A stretch of 64,000 nt of DNA from Pseudomonas sp. RIT409 (GTDB lineage: Bacteria > Pseudomonadota > Gammaproteobacteria > Pseudomonadales > Pseudomonadaceae). The DNA lies in NCBI RefSeq assembly GCF_003052515.2, contig NZ_QARE02000015.1, positions 1 to 64,000 on the forward strand. Direction: 5' to 3'. Within the stretch, counting starts at the first letter, position 1. Each line of letters begins with the position of its first letter. A program made the position numbers and the translations under genes. The notes beneath the pieces were generated by a model. That model did no database searches and was not told the origin of the DNA. It worked only from the letters and a program-made list of their open reading frames with translations. Of this stretch, positions 44,667 through 53,488 are shown one piece after another.

Positions 44667-45172
44667 TCATTTGGATTTCTCCCCCCAGAGCGCACCAAGC
44701 ATGCCACCGGTCAATGCGCCGGAGACAACATGGCTGTACTTTGGAAGAAACCAGTAAGCGCCGATTGAAGAGCAGGCCGCGCGCCCATAGACCAGCATGC
44801 GCAGACCCTTCTTCCCACCCACCACCATAGCGAGTAGAAAGCAGCCCATCACCATGTCGAGACCAAGGCTCACTGGATCATGCAGGGCATTGCCGAAATG
44901 AAGGCCGAGCCAGCTTCTTGGCATCCGTTGTCATGGGACAGGCCCACCATTGCCCAATTTGCATCGGAGCTAATCACCAGAACGCCTTAGCGTTGGGCGG
45001 GCGAAAGATCTCTTAGGCAAGCATAAAGGGTGGCCCCCATGAGCAGATGCCTGGCATTGATGGCTAAAACTGATACGACCAAAGGCACCGTCGGCACGTG
45101 TTCACCCCAGAGATCCGACACAGCAAATTGCGCCGCCCCGGCAAGTATCACGATCAAATCACCCTTTTGATC
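44667..45172 (-). pseudogene. azlC: azlC-like branched-chain amino acid exporter subunit, decayed
   Basis: Translating leftward from about 45172 gives LIVILAGAAQFAV, then VLAINARHLLMGATLYACLRDLSPAQR, an AzlC signature, followed by an in-frame TAA where Tyr is expected. The same frame continues ISSDANWAMVGLSHD, then a frameshift near 44915 leads into LGLDMVMGCFLLAMVVGG and YSHVVSGALTGGMLGAL. The N-terminal ~30 residues are also absent. At least two inactivating changes. Confidence 0.8.
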
Positions 45173-45261
45173 AACTTATATTTCGTATAGCTCTATTTGA
45201 AAATCGAATGAGCAAATCGGCGTACTTAGCCGGAATCGGGCACCAGTTGGCAGTCAGTCGC

Positions 45262-45888
45262 TCAAGGAACCAGGCGCAGGCGTTGCGAGTGCCCACCCTC
45301 CAGTCTCAGCAGCCTATAGGTAAGCGCCAAAAGAGCGGACACGGCTTGACTGTGCAGCGTTATCTGGCTGCGCGCTATCAACTCAGGCGCACTGTCGAGT
45401 AACAGGATGACACTCGTCGCCATCAACCTTAGATCTGAGTCATGATGTTTCCGCCCTGTGCACCCAGCAATAATTGTTATGAGTTCAAGTAGATACCGGT
45501 CGCGCTCTTGGGCTAGACGCGCCCGCTGGTCTTCACCCAAGTGGCGCATTTCTGATAATACCAACCCTTCCACCCTGCCAACCGTCAGTTGATCGTTCAC
45601 GTGAAACGTGACGAATGCGGTAAGCAGGTCTGACGGGGTGGCACCCTTAGGTCGGGCGCATTGCCAGCGCTCGAATCTTTGATCGATGATATTTTCAAGG
45701 ACCTGCTCAAGCATTTCAGCTTTGCTTTTGAAATGGTGATAAAGGCTTCCCGGCTGCAATCCCAGCTTTCGAGCCAGGCAACGCATCGACATCGCGGAAA
45801 AACCCAGCTCGGCGATCAGTTGCATGGCTGAATTCAGTATGGCTTCGGCGGGGCTCTGCAAAGGCTCGGCTAACTGGGTTTGTGTCAT
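45262..45888 (-). CDS. TetR-family regulator
   Basis: 208 residues. The helix-turn-helix is AELGFSAMSMRCLARKLGLQPGSLYHHFKSKAEMLE; the C-terminal ligand domain is helical. It begins three bases after the stop of the BCCP-like gene upstream on the same strand, so it is probably the last gene of the acc-pxp operon and controls it. Confidence 0.88.
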   Translation of the reverse strand: MTQTQLAEPLQSPAEAILNSAMQLIAELGFSAMSMRCLARKLGLQPGSLYHHFKSKAEMLEQVLENIIDQRFERWQCARPKGATPSDLLTAFVTFHVNDQLTVGRVEGLVLSEMRHLGEDQRARLAQERDRYLLELITIIAGCTGRKHHDSDLRLMATSVILLLDSAPELIARSQITLHSQAVSALLALTYRLLRLEGGHSQRLRLVP

Positions 45889-45891
45889 GTA

Positions 45892-46284
45892 TCACTCCAG
45901 CTCAAAAAGGATGTCGGCATAACCGACGACAGCGCCATCAGTTGCGTACGCTCGCGCCAGCACACCATCGTGTTCGCTCACCACGCCTTCAAGCGTATCT
46001 TTGTATTGGACGAATGCGATTATTTGTCCTTTCTTGACGGTTGCCCCTAATGCGGTAAAACGCTCGCTCTGTTGCGGATGGGTCAGTCTGAGGACGCCCA
46101 TTTCAGGTGACTCGACCACTTTCGCCTTTCTGATCGATTCGCAGGACGCAACCACCTTCGTGGCCGTTTTCGGGCGAGGTGCGACACTCAACTTCAAGTG
46201 TTGCCCTCCGTGTTCGAACTCAAAGTTACGGACTTGGGTCGAAGCGACAAACGTCACCAGCCTTTCAAGTTCTTCGTGTGTCAC
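45892..46284 (-). CDS. BCCP-like protein with a degenerate biotin site
   Basis: 130 residues. The N-terminal part (LERLVTFVASTQVRNFEFEHGGQHLKL) parallels the BCCP N-domain. The biotinyl-like domain reads ATVKKGQIIAFVQYKDTLEGVVSEHDG. Where carriers have E-A-M-K-M the sequence is V-Q-Y-K-D: the Lys is retained but both flanking Met are gone, so biotinylation is doubtful. Overlaps the biotin carboxylase stop by four bases. It may be a structural partner in the acc-pxp complex. Confidence 0.8.
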   Translation of the reverse strand: MTHEELERLVTFVASTQVRNFEFEHGGQHLKLSVAPRPKTATKVVASCESIRKAKVVESPEMGVLRLTHPQQSERFTALGATVKKGQIIAFVQYKDTLEGVVSEHDGVLARAYATDGAVVGYADILFELE

Positions 46285-47663
46285 TTCGCATGCTCCCTGG
46301 TCCGCTCATCGCTTTGGCTGAGGTAACGCTCAAGGTGATGGATGTCCGCGCCACCTTGCACGAATCCGTCCTCCGTCATCAGCGTTTGATGCAATGGAAT
46401 GTTGGACTTCACACCACTTAGCCGTGTCTCGCTGAGCGCGCCCTGCATACGAGCAATAGCTTCCTCACGAGAAGCTGCGTGCACGATGCATTTTGCGATC
46501 AACGAATCGTAGTAAGGCGGGATGGTATAACCGCTATACAAGTGCGTATCGACCCTGACGCCAGGACCTGCGGGCGCAATCCATTGCTCAACTTTGCCCG
46601 GACAGGGGGCGAAGGTGTACGGATCTTCTGCGTTGATACGGCACTCGATAGCGTGCCCCCGCATCCTGACGTCTTTCTGCTCGATGGACAGGGTCATACC
46701 CATTGCAATACGCAGTTGCTCGCGGACGATATCCACGCCAGTCACCAACTCGGTTACTGGATGTTCGACCTGCACACGGGTATTCATTTCAATGAAGTAG
46801 AACTCGCCATCTTCATAGAGAAACTCGAACGTGCCGGCACCACGGTAGCCGATCATTGAACAAGCCTTCGCACAACGCTTGCCAAGATCCCGAAGCGCGT
46901 CACGATCAATACCTGGCGCAGGTGCCTCTTCGATCACTTTCTGATTACGCCGCTGCATCGAACAGTCACGCTCCCCTAGCCAGACCACGTTACCGTGACC
47001 GTCGGCAAGAATCTGGATCTCGATGTGACGGGGATGCTCAAGGAATTTTTCAAGGTAGACCTCAGGATTGCCGAACGCTCGCCCGGCTTCCTCCTTAGTC
47101 ACGGCCACTGCCTCGTCAAGCTGCTCGGCAGAGCGCACCACACGCATTCCGCGTCCTCCGCCTCCTCCGGAGGCTTTGATGATCAGGGGATAGCCGCAGG
47201 CTTTGGCGAGCGCGTGGGTCTCCTTCTTATCAGCTGGAAGCGCGCCCGGAGAACCAGGTACACAGGGAACTCCCGCTCGAAGCATGGCTTGCTTGGCGCT
47301 GACCTTGTCTCCCATGATGCGAATAGCTGCCGAATCTGGTCCTACAAAGATCAATCCGGCCTTTTCAACTGACTCAGCAAAGTTGGCATTTTCGGAAAGA
47401 AAACCGTATCCGGGATGAATTGCCCCGGCCCCGGTCAGCTCGGCGGCCCGCAAGATGCGATTGGCATCCAGATAGCTGGAGCTGGCTGCTCCAGGGCCAA
47501 TGCACAGGGATTGATCGGCCATATTCACATGCAATAGGTCGCGATCGGCCTCCGAATGAACAGCCACTGTGCGTAACCCTAGATCCCGGGCCGAACGCAG
47601 AATACGCAGCGCAATCTCGCCACGGTTTGCTATCAACAATGTGTCAAAAGCAGCACTGGCCAT
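46281..47663 (-). CDS. accC: Biotin carboxylase (AccC-like)
   Basis: 460 residues. LLIANRGEIALRILRSA start, ATP-grasp loop KASGGGGGRGMRVV, EEAPAPGIDRDAL, and the active-site EMNTRVQVEHPVTE. It uses ATP and bicarbonate to carboxylate biotin on the carrier. GGAGG is seven bases before the ATG 47663. Its partners here (PxpB, PxpC) match the carboxyltransferase domains of urea carboxylase rather than acetyl-CoA carboxyltransferase, so this copy probably serves lactam or amide metabolism, not fatty acid synthesis. Confidence 0.9.
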   Translation of the reverse strand: MASAAFDTLLIANRGEIALRILRSARDLGLRTVAVHSEADRDLLHVNMADQSLCIGPGAASSSYLDANRILRAAELTGAGAIHPGYGFLSENANFAESVEKAGLIFVGPDSAAIRIMGDKVSAKQAMLRAGVPCVPGSPGALPADKKETHALAKACGYPLIIKASGGGGGRGMRVVRSAEQLDEAVAVTKEEAGRAFGNPEVYLEKFLEHPRHIEIQILADGHGNVVWLGERDCSMQRRNQKVIEEAPAPGIDRDALRDLGKRCAKACSMIGYRGAGTFEFLYEDGEFYFIEMNTRVQVEHPVTELVTGVDIVREQLRIAMGMTLSIEQKDVRMRGHAIECRINAEDPYTFAPCPGKVEQWIAPAGPGVRVDTHLYSGYTIPPYYDSLIAKCIVHAASREEAIARMQGALSETRLSGVKSNIPLHQTLMTEDGFVQGGADIHHLERYLSQSDERTREHAK

Positions 47664-47665
47664 GT

Positions 47666-48115
47666 TCAAGCCTCCTCATTGATCGTGAACAGCGGCGCAC
47701 CCGCATCAACCATTTCGCCCTCGCGAATGAGGATTGCCGAAACGCGGCCCTGTGCGGGAGATTCGATGGGATTGAGCATCTTCATCGCCTCAATGATCGC
47801 GAGCGTCTGACCTTCTTCCACCCAATCGCCGACCTGAACGAACGGTTGCTCACCGGGAGCTGGTGCGCGATAGAACACCCCGCCCAAACTTGAGATGACC
47901 GTTTGACCGTCGGCTCCTGGAAGAGGAGTCTGGGCCGCTGTTTGCACCATCGTCGTCGCTGCGTCGTCACTGATTGCTTGAGCGCTTCCTAAGGGTGAGG
48001 CCTCATCGGCATCCAGTTTGAACCGTACTACGTCTCCGTTTTCGGAGTACTCCAGCTCTCCCAATCCGGTACGCTCCGCGAGCTGGATTAACCGCTCGAT
48101 GAACTCAATCTTCAT
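47666..48115 (-). CDS. accB: Biotin carboxyl carrier protein (AccB-like)
   Basis: 149 residues. The C-terminal biotinyl domain has the intact site IIEAMKMLNPIESP with Lys as acceptor. The N-terminus KIEFIERLIQLAERTGLGELEYSENGDVVRF and a Pro/Ala linker complete the AccB layout. The start at 48115 has AGG seven bases upstream. It works with the biotin carboxylase encoded three bases downstream. Confidence 0.9.
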   Translation of the reverse strand: MKIEFIERLIQLAERTGLGELEYSENGDVVRFKLDADEASPLGSAQAISDDAATTMVQTAAQTPLPGADGQTVISSLGGVFYRAPAPGEQPFVQVGDWVEEGQTLAIIEAMKMLNPIESPAQGRVSAILIREGEMVDAGAPLFTINEEA

Positions 48116-48145
48116 ACAGGCACCTGTTCTTATATAAAGCACGAT

Positions 48146-48913
48146 TCAACTGAAATTGGTGACTTCGATGCCTTCGGTCGCCAAAAGCTTACGGATCGTC
48201 CGGGCGATCTCTACTGCCGCAGGCGTGTCGCTGTGGACGCAAATGGAATCCACTGGGCAACTGAAGATTTTCCCCGATACAGTCTCAACGCCCCCACCGC
48301 GAATCATGCGTATAACACGCTCTGCTGCGAGCTGCGGGTCGTGAATGACCGCGCCCGCCACCTTGCGATTTTGCAAGTGGCCGTCTTCGGTATACGCGCG
48401 ATCAGCGAAGATCTCAGCGCGGGTGGTCAGCCCCATGTCTTGGGCGATCTTCGCGTGGTCGCCGACGGCCATGACCAAACAGATCAGTGTGGGATCGACT
48501 GCTTTCACAGCGCGGCACACCGCGGCCGCCACCTGCGGATCCTGTGCGGTGAGATTGCTCAGGGCACCATGTGCCTTCACGTGAGTAATTGGATGACCAG
48601 CCAGAGCGGACATCGCTTGCGCCGCACCAATCTGATACGCAACGAGGCGCTCAATCTGCCCTGGCGTGAATGCCATCACTCGCCGGCCGAACCCCCACAG
48701 ATCCGGAAACCCTGGATGCGCTCCGACAGCCACGTTTCGCTCTTTGGCCATAGCGAACGTCTGCGCCATAATCTCAGGGTCACCGGCGTGAAAACCGCAG
48801 GCGATGTTGGCTGAGGTCACGACATCCAGAATGGCGTCGTCATCGCCCATCTTGTAGGCGCCGTACCCTTCGCCCATATCGGTATTGAGATCGACCTTGA
48901 ATGAATTCGACAC
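48146..48913 (-). CDS. pxpA: 5-oxoprolinase subunit A (LamB/YcsF family)
   Basis: 255 residues. NTDMGEGYG start, SANIACGFHAGDP with the metal-binding His, GAHPGFPD, and HVKAHGALSN, the family signatures. PxpA hydrolyses the activated lactam ring of 5-oxoproline together with PxpB and PxpC. It lies 31 bases before accB and 17 after pxpC. Confidence 0.92.
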   Translation of the reverse strand: MSNSFKVDLNTDMGEGYGAYKMGDDDAILDVVTSANIACGFHAGDPEIMAQTFAMAKERNVAVGAHPGFPDLWGFGRRVMAFTPGQIERLVAYQIGAAQAMSALAGHPITHVKAHGALSNLTAQDPQVAAAVCRAVKAVDPTLICLVMAVGDHAKIAQDMGLTTRAEIFADRAYTEDGHLQNRKVAGAVIHDPQLAAERVIRMIRGGGVETVSGKIFSCPVDSICVHSDTPAAVEIARTIRKLLATEGIEVTNFS

Positions 48914-48929
48914 GGCTTGTTCCTCGTTT

Positions 48930-49883
48930 TTAGACTAATTTTTTGTACGCAGTGCCGACGACTCGCCGCAGCCGGTACAGTTCATCGTCAAGCTGGATTT
49001 GCGCCTGCAGCGCTTGGTCATGCGTGACTTCGACGAATCGGAACGTCGATCCCACGGCAAGCTGTGCTAGGCGAGCAATATCAACGTCGATCACGTTGGC
49101 GATTTTCGGGTAGCCTCCACAGGTGTTCGCATCGGCCATTTGCACGATGGGTTGCCCGGCGGGGGGGACCTGAACCGTTCCAGGCAAGATGCCATGTGAA
49201 AGCATCTCCATTTTCTGCCGGGGGGCGATTGTTGGACCTGCCAAGCGGATACCCATCCGGTTGGACTCTTGGGTGACTGTCCATTTGCTTGTAAAAAAAC
49301 GTCGTAGTTCTTCGTCTGAGAACTCGCTGTACTCAGAAGCAGCGGTCACTCGGATTTCAGCTTCCCCTGTGACAACCGAAGTGGGGGCGCACACGCCACC
49401 GCTGAACTCAAAAGCAGCAGACTGATACACATCAATCGTGTCTCCGCGCCTCAGACCACGACCCTCCAGCCCACCCAATGCACTTTTCAAATCAGTCGAA
49501 CGCGATCCCATGACCAACTGAACATCAAGCCCGCCGGCGAAGCAGACATAGCTGCGCACGCCGACGCTCGGTGGTTGCAGCACAAGAGTGTCGCCGGCTT
49601 TGGCATGACATACCCATTGAGGTGGCACGACTCTTTCGCCTAACGTGATCTGGCAATGTGCGCCTACGACAGCGAAGGTCTGCTCCTTGGTGAACCTTAA
49701 TTTGAACGGGTACATTGCCACTTCAAGCGCCGCGCAAGCTGGGTCGTTGCCCAGCACCAAGTTACCAACCGCCAGTGCAGTAGCATCCATAGCGCCGGAC
49801 TGCGCGACGCCAAGGTTCAGATAGCCGAACCGACCGGTGTCCTGAACCGAATTCAAAGCACCCGTAGTAAGGATCTCGATCAC
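48930..49883 (-). CDS. pxpC: 5-oxoprolinase subunit C (AHS2/KipA family)
   Basis: 317 residues. Starts GALNSVQDTGRFGYLNLGVAQSGAMD, the AHS2 signature; further on SNRMGIRLAGP and the QPIVQMADANTCGGYPKIANV loop. AHS2 is homologous to half of the carboxyltransferase region of urea carboxylase. Four-base overlap with pxpB. Confidence 0.92.
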   Translation of the reverse strand: MIEILTTGALNSVQDTGRFGYLNLGVAQSGAMDATALAVGNLVLGNDPACAALEVAMYPFKLRFTKEQTFAVVGAHCQITLGERVVPPQWVCHAKAGDTLVLQPPSVGVRSYVCFAGGLDVQLVMGSRSTDLKSALGGLEGRGLRRGDTIDVYQSAAFEFSGGVCAPTSVVTGEAEIRVTAASEYSEFSDEELRRFFTSKWTVTQESNRMGIRLAGPTIAPRQKMEMLSHGILPGTVQVPPAGQPIVQMADANTCGGYPKIANVIDVDIARLAQLAVGSTFRFVEVTHDQALQAQIQLDDELYRLRRVVGTAYKKLV

Positions 49884-50548
49884 GATTGGATTCCTTCAAT
49901 GACAAAACGAATCCGGTCGCCTGGTTGCAGCAGAGCCGGTTGTTCAGCGCTCGGATCAAACAGTCGGGTTGCCGTACCGCCAATGACATGCCATCCAGAC
50001 GGTGCAGCGCATGGCGTGATACCGGCGTGACTGCCCCCGATGGTGACGGACCCTCCGTCGAGGCTCAGCCTCGGAGATGAACGTCTCGGCACCTGAATGC
50101 GCGCATCGAGTCCCGTGAGATACGGAAAACCTGGCATGGCACCCAAGCAAGCCACTTGGTACTCAGCCTCACTGTGAATACGGACGAACTCTTCCACCGA
50201 CACGCTGCAGTAATCGGCGACGGTTTTGAGATCGCAACCTTTCGCTCCCCCATACTGAACGGGGATTTCAAACAGGCGACCCGGCGAGTTAACGGAATCG
50301 GTCTGATCCCATAGCGCAGAGAGCTTTCTCATCAGATCGCCTGCGCTAATGTTGCGTGGCTCGTAAACCACCAACAAACTGTTCACGCCAGGCACCGTCT
50401 CAGTCACAAACGGATGAGTGTCGACCGTTCTGGCCATGGACAGGATTCTGCTCTGTACCTGATCATTGAACTGCGCCTGCGCGGCATTCAGAAAAATGCC
50501 GCGAGTTCCTGCAACGCTCAACACCGGTTGGAGATTGAGGCTAGGCAT
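49880..50548 (-). CDS. pxpB: 5-oxoprolinase subunit B (AHS1/KipI family)
   Basis: 222 residues. VPGVNSLLVVYEP, PVQYGGAKGCDLKTVADY, ACLGAMPGFPYLTGLD, and GGSHAGITPCAAPSGWHVIGGT are AHS1 signatures. Forms the complex with PxpC. First intact gene of the operon pxpB-pxpC-pxpA-accB-accC-BCCP-like-tetR; the broken SDR directly upstream ends eight bases away. Confidence 0.92.
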   Translation of the reverse strand: MPSLNLQPVLSVAGTRGIFLNAAQAQFNDQVQSRILSMARTVDTHPFVTETVPGVNSLLVVYEPRNISAGDLMRKLSALWDQTDSVNSPGRLFEIPVQYGGAKGCDLKTVADYCSVSVEEFVRIHSEAEYQVACLGAMPGFPYLTGLDARIQVPRRSSPRLSLDGGSVTIGGSHAGITPCAAPSGWHVIGGTATRLFDPSAEQPALLQPGDRIRFVIEGIQS

Positions 50549-50555
50549 AAGCCGA

Positions 50556-51327
50556 TCACTCGTTAACAGGGACTGTATAGTTGAGGATCAGACGGCCGCC
50601 ATCGGGATAGATGGTCTGCCCAACTATGTACGAAGCATCATCGCTGGCGAGGAACGAGGCCACACTAGCCACCTCGGAGGCATCGCCCAGTCGGCCAATC
50701 GGAGTACGTGACAGGACTGTCTTACGCTGTTCTTCACTAGCCATGACCGAGTTCATCACCAGTTCGGTTCCGATGGTGCCTGGGCCCAGAGCGTTGACGC
50801 GAATACCGTGTTTAATCAGCGCCACTGCCATAACGGCCGTCAGTTGCTTCACCCTTGGAAACGGCGTAACCCACCGCACTCGGATTGGCGAGGATCGCGT
50901 TGATGGACGACATGTTGATGATGGCACCCTTGATGCCACGATCGATCATGACGCGTGCCGCTGCTTGCCCGATCAGGAAAGGCGACTTGAGGTTGATGCG
51001 TTGAATCCGATCAAACTGATCTTCAGGGAAATCTACGAAGTCGGCGGTATGGATGACGCCCGCGTTGCAGAGCACGATATCAATCGAGCCAAAGTGATCG
51101 ACTGCTTTAGCGACAATCGCGGCTGCCATCGCGCTATCAATTTCGCTGAGATCCGCCGCATACCAGGTAGCTTTTTCACCCAAACGCTCGGCTTGTGCTT
51201 TGACTTTCTCGCCCTGCACGTCCACCAATACCACTTTTGCACCATCTGCCAGGAACCGTTCGGCACATGCGAGACCCAACCCCTGAGCGGCACCTGTGAC
51301 TAGCGCAACTTTGTTTTGATGCTTCAT
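50556..51327 (-). pseudogene. SDR with a frameshift after the active site
   Basis: Frame one (51327 to about 50850) reads MKHQNKVALVTGAAQGLGLACAE, CNAGVI, NMSSIN and the catalytic YAVSKG, then runs into EATDG and stops. The correct continuation KQLTAVMAVALIKHGIRVNALGPGTIGTEL... to DGGRLILNY lies one frame over. Aligning to the usual YAVSKGAVKQLT implies about five bases lost, not a homopolymer slip. It was probably the first gene of the pxp operon. Confidence 0.82.
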
Positions 51328-51442
51328 TACCTGCCATCTCCGTTGATGAATTGAAACTTCCCTGGGTTTTGGCTCAGGGCAACTGTCTCAATGCTACGGA
51401 GCTAGCCTCTAGCTGGCTTGCACCCTCTGTGGTGGCTTTTCT

Positions 51443-51459
51443 CGGTTTTTTGCACAGTT
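51443..51459 (+). promoter_or_regulatory. Shared motif A, copy 2
   Basis: CGGTTTTTTGCACAGTT, identical to the copy at 57976-57992 and two bases different from that at 41412-41428. It lies between two divergent operons. Confidence 0.5.
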
Positions 51460-51648
51460 ATGCTCGCCAGAATGAGTGCTATTGCCGCTTTTTTGACGGA
51501 TCCACGCCTTATCTGGCTCATCAGTTCAGGGGCGCACCTGGTAGTTTTTCCGCGCTAAAAGCGAACGTTTGTGCGTGGATTAACAGAGCTAGTGCAAGCC
51601 CATAGCGCAAAAATCATCATCGTTCAAATATCCGTCTGGCTGCGAAAA

Positions 51649-51669
51649 CTATGCAGTAAACCGTGATTA
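51649..51669 (+). promoter_or_regulatory. Shared motif B, copy 2
   Basis: CTATGCAG, TAAA, CCGTGATTA. About 80 bases before the oxidase start, a usual place for an activator site. Partner upstream of the permease at 41479-41500. Confidence 0.5.
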
Positions 51670-51750
51670 TCGACGGAGCCTCTGCAAGACAATAAAACAA
51701 GGCGAGCTGCACACTATTGGCTCAATAGAGAGAAGTGTGGAGAGGACGTG

Positions 51751-52923
51751 ATGAGCCAGGTATCAGAAACGGTCGTCATCATTGGTGGCGCCATCATTGG
51801 AAGCTTTGCTGCGTACTTTCTGAGGCAGGAAGGTTTCAAAGGACAGATCAAGATCATCGAGAAGGACAGCACCTACCAGTTTTCTTCTACTGCTCTGTCT
51901 GCCGCATCAGTACGTACTCAGTTTGGTTGCCCATTCAACATTGGAATGAGCCTGTTTGGCGTTCATGTGTTCAAGAACGTCCAACAGTACTTCGGTGACG
52001 ACGCCGACATCGGCTTCGATGAGCGCGGCTATCTGATGCTGGGGTCGCATGATGCGGCGCAGAGTCAGCGTGAAAACGCGATGATGCAGCGCGAGCAAGG
52101 CGCGAGTATCGAGATTCTGACACCTCAAGATATCCGCGCTCGTTATCCCTGGCTGAACGTCGACGATATAGGCATCGCGACTTATGGCAGTGCCAACGAA
52201 GGCTGGTTCGATGCCTGGGCACTCCTGCAACTGGTGCGTAAGCAAGCACGCAAACTCGGCGCTGAGTACATCAATGGCGAGGTTACTGGCATTGAGACTT
52301 CAGCAGACGCAGTCGTAGGAGTTCGGCTCGCTGACGGTAGTCGAGTTGCCTGCGACTGGTGTGTCAATGCAGCTGGACCGGCAGGCGGCCAAGTAGCTGG
52401 GCTTGCAGGGGTGCAAATCCCGGTCGAGCCGCGCAAACGTACGGTCTTTCACTTTACTTCGCCCGTCGCCAGCGAGGGATTCCCGATGCTGTTCGACAAC
52501 TCTGGATTGTGGGTGCGTCCTGAGGGTGATGGTTTCATCGCTGGTATCGCACCGGACGAGATCGACGATGCTCACCCCAACGACGATTTCGAACCCGCAC
52601 ATGGGCTACTCGAAGGCAAATTGTGGGAGTTACTTGCCCACCGTATTCCGGCAATGGAGCAATTGCGTCTGCGCCGTGCATGGGCAGGTCATTACGAGAT
52701 GAATCTCCTGGACCACAACGGAATCGTCGGTGCCCACGACACTCTGAAGAATTTCGTGCTGGCGACTGGATTTTCCGGGCATGGCGTCATGCATTCACCC
52801 GCGACTGGCCGTGGAGTCGCCGAATTGATTACCCACGGCAAGTTCACCTCGCTGGATCTCTCGCCGCTTGGTTTTCAGCGCATTCGTAACAACCAGCCCA
52901 TCGTGGAATCAGTCGTCTATTGA
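51751..52923 (+). CDS. FAD-dependent amino-acid-oxidase-like protein (DAO family)
   Basis: 390 residues. FAD-binding N-terminus VVIIGGAIIGSFAAYFLRQ, a substrate-domain stretch, CVNAAGPAGGQVA, and the C-terminal GFSGHGVMHSPATGRGVAELI that closes the FAD site. The family oxidises D-amino, imino or N-methyl amino acids to imines. The ATG 51751 follows GAGAGGA. It heads an operon with RidA, the HglS-type dioxygenase and a PLP enzyme; RidA beside an amine-forming oxidase is a common pairing. A 2-aminoadipate-like substrate is inferred from the dioxygenase. Confidence 0.87.
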   Translation: MSQVSETVVIIGGAIIGSFAAYFLRQEGFKGQIKIIEKDSTYQFSSTALSAASVRTQFGCPFNIGMSLFGVHVFKNVQQYFGDDADIGFDERGYLMLGSHDAAQSQRENAMMQREQGASIEILTPQDIRARYPWLNVDDIGIATYGSANEGWFDAWALLQLVRKQARKLGAEYINGEVTGIETSADAVVGVRLADGSRVACDWCVNAAGPAGGQVAGLAGVQIPVEPRKRTVFHFTSPVASEGFPMLFDNSGLWVRPEGDGFIAGIAPDEIDDAHPNDDFEPAHGLLEGKLWELLAHRIPAMEQLRLRRAWAGHYEMNLLDHNGIVGAHDTLKNFVLATGFSGHGVMHSPATGRGVAELITHGKFTSLDLSPLGFQRIRNNQPIVESVVY

Positions 52924-52954
52924 GGTCCGATACACCTGTCAGCAGGAACTACCT

Positions 52955-53416
52955 ATGAGCAAAATCGAACAACTGTTGCAAGAACAAGGACTTGAGTTGC
53001 CCGTACTGTCCGCAGGCGTTGGCAGCTACAAGCCTTATTACCTGGCCGGCAGTTTGCTGTTCCTTAGCGGGCAAGGCCCCCGCGACGACCAGGGAACTCT
53101 CCTTAAGGGCAAAGTAGGTGCCGGATATACCACCGAGCAGGCGTCTCAGGATGCTCAGCGTATTGCCCTGCAATTGCTGGCCACCGCCAAGCTTGCATTG
53201 GGCGACCTGAATCGGCTCAAGGGCGTGGTCAAGGTATTGGGGCTGGTCAACTGCGTACCCAAGTACACGGACCACCCCAAGGTAGTAGACGGCTGCAGCC
53301 TTTTGTTCAACAAGGCTCTGCCCCAAACGCCAGGGCATGCTCGTTCTGCCGTGGGTGCTACGTCTCTGCCCGGTGGAATCAGTGTCGAAATCGAAGCGAT
53401 TTTTGAAGTCGAGTGA
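52955..53416 (+). CDS. RidA-family protein
   Basis: 153 residues. Matches the longer RidA subgroup: YYLAGSLLFLSGQGPRDDQG, AQRIALQLLATAKLALGDLN, and PGHARSAVGATSLPGGISVEIEAIFEV with the Arg that binds the carboxylate. RidA-type proteins hydrolyse reactive imines and enamines. It lies 31 bases downstream of the oxidase whose product would be an imine, so its job in this operon is well supported. Confidence 0.88.
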   Translation: MSKIEQLLQEQGLELPVLSAGVGSYKPYYLAGSLLFLSGQGPRDDQGTLLKGKVGAGYTTEQASQDAQRIALQLLATAKLALGDLNRLKGVVKVLGLVNCVPKYTDHPKVVDGCSLLFNKALPQTPGHARSAVGATSLPGGISVEIEAIFEVE

Positions 53417-53488
53417 TTCGTTTCCTAATCCGTTATCTCCAACTGCTGAACGATCGCCCAGCCTATGTAGAGGCGCTAGAGGTTAGCC

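Larger units (their letters stand above)
51328..51750. other. Control region between the pxp and oxidase operons
   Basis: No gene. Contains motif A copy 2 and motif B copy 2 and must hold promoters for both directions. GAGAGGA ends it as the oxidase ribosome-binding site. Confidence 0.55.
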
